Positions 4,343-5,622 of a stretch of DNA of 5,622 nt are shown here, in pieces. The translations under genes were made by a program, and so were the position numbers. Origin of the DNA: Pseudomonadota bacterium (GTDB lineage: Bacteria > Pseudomonadota > Alphaproteobacteria > Rhodospirillales > Magnetospirillaceae); NCBI GenBank assembly GCA_023426365.1, contig JAFAAW010000133.1, forward strand, positions 1-5,622. Direction: 5' to 3'. The notes below the pieces were generated by a model. It did no database searches and had not been told where the DNA came from. It was given only the letters and a program-made list of their open reading frames with translations. Position 1 is the first letter of the stretch. Every line of letters begins with the position of its first letter.

Positions 4343-5566
4343 ATGTTCCGCACCATCGACGCCCTTGATGTGAAGGGCAAGCGGGTGCTGGTCCGTGCCG
4401 ACCTCAACGTCCCGGCCAAGGACGGCAAGGTCACGGACACCACCCGCATCGACCGCTCGGCGGCCACGCTCAAGGAGCTGGCCGCCAAGGGCGCCAAGGT
4501 CATCGTGCTCACCCATTTCGGCCGGCCCAAGGGCCGCGAGGACAAGTACTCGCAGAAGCTGCTGGTGGAGCCGCTGGCCAAGGCCGTGGGTCAAAGCGTG
4601 GCGTGGGCCGACGACTGCATCGGCCCCGAGGCGGAGCGTGTGATCGCCGGCCTGAAGGACGGCGACATCGCGCTGTTGGAAAATGTGCGCTTCCACCCCG
4701 AGGAAGAGAAGAACGAGCCGTCCTTCGCCACCAAGCTGGCGGCGCTGGGCGACCTCTACGTCAATGACGCCTTCTCGACTGCGCACCGGGCGCATGCCTC
4801 CACCGAAGGTTTGGCCCATATTCTGCCGGCGGCCGCCGGCCGTCTGATGCAGGCCGAGCTGGAAGCCCTGGGCCGTGCCCTGGGCGCCCCGGAAAAGCCG
4901 GTGGCGGCCGTGGTCGGCGGCGCCAAGGTGTCCACCAAGCTGGACCTGCTGGGCAATCTGGTGGCCAAGGTGGATTACCTGATCATCGGCGGCGGCATGG
5001 CCAACACGTTCCTGTATGCGCAGGGCAAGTCGGTCGGCAAGTCGCTGTGCGAGAAGGACATGGCCGACACCGCCCGGGAAATCCTGGAGAAGGCCAAGGC
5101 CGCCAAGTGCCACATCGTCCTGCCGGTCGATGCGGTGGTGGCCGGCGAGTTCGCCGAGAACGCCGCCAACGAGGTGGTCTCGGTGGATGCCGTCCCCGAG
5201 GACAAGATGATCCTGGACGCCGGCCCGGCCAGCGTCGAGGCCATCATCGACCGCCTGGGCGGCTGCAAGACCCTGGTGTGGAACGGCCCGCTGGGCGCGT
5301 TCGAGATCGCGCCCTTCGACAAGGCGACCAACGCCGTGGCCCAGGCCGCGGCCGAACGCACCAAGCAGGGCAAGCTGCTGACCGTGGCGGGGGGCGGCGA
5401 CACCGTCGCCGCCTTGGCCAAGGCGGGCGTGGACGACAAGTTCTCGTACGTGTCCACCGCCGGCGGCGCGTTCCTGGAATGGCTGGAAGGCAAGACCCTG
5501 CCGGGCGTCGCCGCCCTCGAGGTCAAGCACACCCATTCCGGCTGCGGCTGCGGCCACAGCCACTAA
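4343..5566 (+). CDS. pgk: Phosphoglycerate kinase with a His/Cys-rich C-terminal tail
   Basis: Cytoplasmic monomer that transfers phosphate between 1,3-bisphosphoglycerate and ADP, giving 3-phosphoglycerate and ATP, the step after gap. The 407 residues show all family landmarks in order. The substrate-binding N-domain has RADLNVP (18-24), R36, LTHFGRPKG (56-64), R116 in NVRFHPEEE and NDAFSTAHRAHAS (141-153). The nucleotide-binding C-domain has VVGGAKVSTKL (190-200), GGGMANTF (216-223), WNGPLGAFE (313-321), GGGDT (350-354) and STAGGAFLEWLEG (371-383). The usual end, LPGVAALE, is at 386-393, after which comes an extra VKHTHSGCGCGHSH. This places four His and two Cys in an HxHxxCxCxHxH pattern, which looks metal-binding and is not part of the kinase fold. 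The ATG at 4343 is set by GGAGGG (4331-4336). The open frame continues upstream into gap, but that part is not coding in this frame. An intrinsic terminator follows 24 bases after the stop. Confidence 0.98.
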   Translation: MFRTIDALDVKGKRVLVRADLNVPAKDGKVTDTTRIDRSAATLKELAAKGAKVIVLTHFGRPKGREDKYSQKLLVEPLAKAVGQSVAWADDCIGPEAERVIAGLKDGDIALLENVRFHPEEEKNEPSFATKLAALGDLYVNDAFSTAHRAHASTEGLAHILPAAAGRLMQAELEALGRALGAPEKPVAAVVGGAKVSTKLDLLGNLVAKVDYLIIGGGMANTFLYAQGKSVGKSLCEKDMADTAREILEKAKAAKCHIVLPVDAVVAGEFAENAANEVVSVDAVPEDKMILDAGPASVEAIIDRLGGCKTLVWNGPLGAFEIAPFDKATNAVAQAAAERTKQGKLLTVAGGGDTVAALAKAGVDDKFSYVSTAGGAFLEWLEGKTLPGVAALEVKHTHSGCGCGHSH

Positions 5567-5590
5567 GCTGCCGCTTAGGGTGAAATGAAG

Positions 5591-5622
5591 AAGGCGGGTG
5601 CCGCAAGGCGCCCGCCTTTTTT
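5591..5622 (+). terminator. Intrinsic terminator of the gap-pgk operon
   Basis: AAGGCGGGTGCC (5591-5602) pairs with GGCGCCCGCCTT (5607-5618) as a 12-bp stem with one G-U pair, capped by a GCAA tetraloop. A run of T reaches the end of the window. This is a textbook Rho-independent terminator and indicates that the operon ends with pgk, with no fba or pyk in the same unit. Confidence 0.95.

Noticed and set aside
3057..4343. 428-codon minus-strand frame opposite gap
   Set aside because: It is an antisense shadow of a gene with strong codon bias. The gap product is unmistakable and the shadow has no recognisable domain.
4322..5563. 413-codon minus-strand frame opposite pgk
   Set aside because: It is an antisense shadow of pgk, rich in Gly, His, Gln and Val, without motifs.
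1..5622. CRISPR array, tRNA or rRNA genes, phage or toxin-antitoxin modules
   Set aside because: I looked for regularly spaced repeats, cloverleaf-like segments and typical gene pairs and saw none.

Overview
The window looks like chromosomal DNA from a GC-rich alphaproteobacterium. The gap and pgk proteins, the strong G/C preference at third codon positions and the general style of the small proteins suggest a Rhodospirillales/Magnetospirillum-like organism. That placement is an inference from composition and protein character, not from a database match.

Layout: (1) Bases 1-127 are the start of an IS481-family insertion sequence on the minus strand. They hold its terminal repeat and the first 15 codons of its transposase, and a CCTAGA target motif abuts the end. 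(2) Bases 227-895 (minus) encode a NarL/FixJ-type response regulator with no kinase beside it. A hairpin overlaps its stop codon and a long untranslated leader precedes it. (3) Bases 896-1421 are a divergent intergenic region with an AT-rich core, weak promoter candidates in both directions and several hairpins. (4) Bases 1422-1637 (+) encode a 71-residue protein of unknown function, followed at once by a perfect hairpin. (5) Bases 1877-2587 (+) encode a 236-residue single-pass membrane protein with a coiled coil and an unrecognised C-terminal domain, followed by a 15-bp perfect hairpin. (6) Bases 2588-3323 are a long non-coding stretch that must carry the control region of the glycolytic operon. 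(7) Bases 3324-5566 (+) hold gap and pgk, 17 nt apart, closed by a textbook intrinsic terminator at 5591-5622.

The gap-pgk pair encodes two consecutive steps of central carbon metabolism: glyceraldehyde-3-phosphate to 1,3-bisphosphoglycerate to 3-phosphoglycerate, or the reverse in gluconeogenesis or the Calvin cycle. The upstream genes share no evident pathway with it.

I see no clear new multi-gene system. The most unusual signals are a His/Cys-rich, metal-site-like tail on the phosphoglycerate kinase, the well-resolved IS481-type end, and the structured leader regions around the response regulator and the 71-residue gene.
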